The translations under genes were made by a program, and so were the position numbers. This document shows positions 21,611-22,393 of a stretch of DNA of 22,393 nt, one piece after another (position 1 is the first letter of the stretch; each line of letters begins with the position of its first letter). The notes under the pieces are model-generated. The model was not told the DNA's origin. It did no database searches and saw nothing but the letters and a program-made list of their open reading frames with translations. Where the stretch lies: assembly GCA_030601485.1 (NCBI GenBank), contig JAUVTO010000007.1, positions 1-22,393 on the forward strand. The letters run 5' to 3'. Source of the DNA: Desulfobacterales bacterium (lineage in GTDB: Bacteria; Desulfobacterota; Desulfobacteria; Desulfobacterales; UBA11574).

Positions 21611-21780
21611 ATGGAAAAATGGAATGATGGAATATTGGAATGATGATTTAAAGAAGATGACATTCTTTATTTAATTCCCGTCAAGAGGAATTTTACAATA
21701 ACCCAACTTTCCATTTTCTCTCTGAGCCGTAGACTCTACGAGCCGGAGGCCCAGAACCCAATATTCCAACATTCCAATTG
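21611..21780. repeat. Inverted array with TGGAATAT-type units and structured core, element E
   Basis: The left arm (21611-21646) contains TGGAATGA, TGGAATAT, TGGAATGA at 8-bp spacing. The right arm (21757-21780) has CCCAATATTCCAACATTCCA. The core at 21724-21750, GAGCCGTAGACTCTACGAGC then CGGAGGC, matches the core of element C at 22 of 27 bases. TGAGCGAAGCGAACG follows the right arm at 21781-21795, similar to GAGCGAAGCGAC in element B. This accounts for most of the 350-bp gap between the nitroreductase-family gene and map. Confidence 0.7.
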
Positions 21781-21892
21781 TGAGCGAAGCGAACGAACTT
21801 GTTCATTGACATAAAAGGAGATAGTAATTATTACAGTCAATACGGTGGAAACTCGGCTGATTGAACAACCAATATTAATCTGAACAGAAAAA

Positions 21893-22393
21893 ATGATGAA
21901 GAACAGAACGGTTAAGATGGGTCGGAATGACCCTTGCCCCTGCGGAAGCGGGCTTAAATATAAAAAATGCTGCCTTGGAAAATCAAAGTCGGAGCCTGAT
22001 AACCTCAAGGCCTTATATGCCAAAAAATACAGAATTCGACTCAAGCAGGCAGCGGATATCCAGGACATCAGGAACGCCGGTCGTCTTGTTTTAGACACAC
22101 TGGATCTGGTAGAGTATGAAATAAGGCCTGGAATTACGACCGATGAGATTAACACCCTTGTACATGAATACACGATTAAACATGGCGCTATCCCTGCACC
22201 TTTGAACTATCGGGGGTTTCCAAAAAGCGTTTGCGTTTCCGTAAATGAAGTGATCTGTCACGGCATCCCCGGTGAACGGGTTTTAAAGGACGGAGATATT
22301 GTCAATGTCGATATAACGTCCATTTTGAATAAATATTATGCCGACGCAAGTAAAACATTTTTCGTGGGGACGCCCGGATCCCAAGCTCGAAAG
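21893..22393 (+). CDS. map: Methionine aminopeptidase with N-terminal SEC-C motif (3' truncated by window)
   Basis: An open frame of 167 codons runs to the window end. Residues 10-27 (GRNDPCPCGSGLKYKKCC) form a SEC-C zinc motif, followed by the catalytic domain: IRNAGRLVLDTLDLVE, ITTDEIN, FPKSVCVSVNEVICHGIP with the conserved substrate-binding His, then VNVDIT and YADASKTF with the two metal-binding aspartates. The rest of the metal site lies beyond the window. The enzyme removes N-terminal Met from new proteins; SEC-C-tagged forms occur in several bacterial groups. The start is uncertain: ATGs at 21893, 21896 and 21917 are in frame and none has a strong RBS; 21917 would begin MGRNDPCPCG. Confidence 0.92.
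   Translation, partial: MMKNRTVKMGRNDPCPCGSGLKYKKCCLGKSKSEPDNLKALYAKKYRIRLKQAADIQDIRNAGRLVLDTLDLVEYEIRPGITTDEINTLVHEYTIKHGAIPAPLNYRGFPKSVCVSVNEVICHGIPGERVLKDGDIVNVDITSILNKYYADASKTFFVGTPGSQARK

Overview
The window looks like a chromosomal piece of a sulfate-reducing deltaproteobacterium, most likely of the Desulfobacterales type. The strongest evidence is a complete dissimilatory sulfite reductase operon, dsrA-dsrB-dsrD-dsrN, on the minus strand (about 8530 down to 4262). A periplasmic tetraheme cytochrome c3-type protein, TatB/TatC and many dispersed AT-rich repeats fit the same assignment. Species cannot be named from the sequence alone.

Layout from left to right. The window opens with the last 42 codons of moaC, then a small membrane protein and a MltA-type lytic transglycosylase lipoprotein, whose start codon lies 3 bp beyond a 153-bp MITE-like repeat. 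tatB and tatC overlap and are bracketed by two copies of an inverted array of 10-bp units. A tetraheme cytochrome c (plus strand) converges on the dsr operon, with a hairpin terminator between them. Upstream of the dsr promoter and on the same strand lie a TPR protein and a 399-aa protein that I do not recognise but that faintly resembles the aminoglycoside-phosphotransferase/kinase fold. Next come a 110-aa unknown protein with its own promoter, a DapA-family aldolase with an unusual C-terminal half, a YkgJ-type Cys-cluster protein, an AAA ATPase preceded by a small Cys-rich protein, TatD, SerA, a B12-binding/radical SAM/TPR protein, a nitroreductase-family protein and the start of a SEC-C-tagged methionine aminopeptidase cut by the window end.

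The genes are mostly housekeeping plus the central sulfite-reduction module: DsrAB reduces sulfite, DsrD stimulates it, DsrN is thought to amidate siroheme, and the periplasmic cytochrome probably belongs to the same energy metabolism. The unusual layer is between the genes. Nearly every long intergenic space holds a repeat, and several share one architecture: short 7-10 bp units in tandem, repeated in inverted orientation around a spacer. Two of these arrays, of different sequence, sit inside the same pair of conserved flanks (3366-3640 and 10637-10971). Those flanks are direct repeats enclosing the cytochrome, the dsr operon and the TPR/kinase-like pair. Two other arrays share a structured core with covarying bases.
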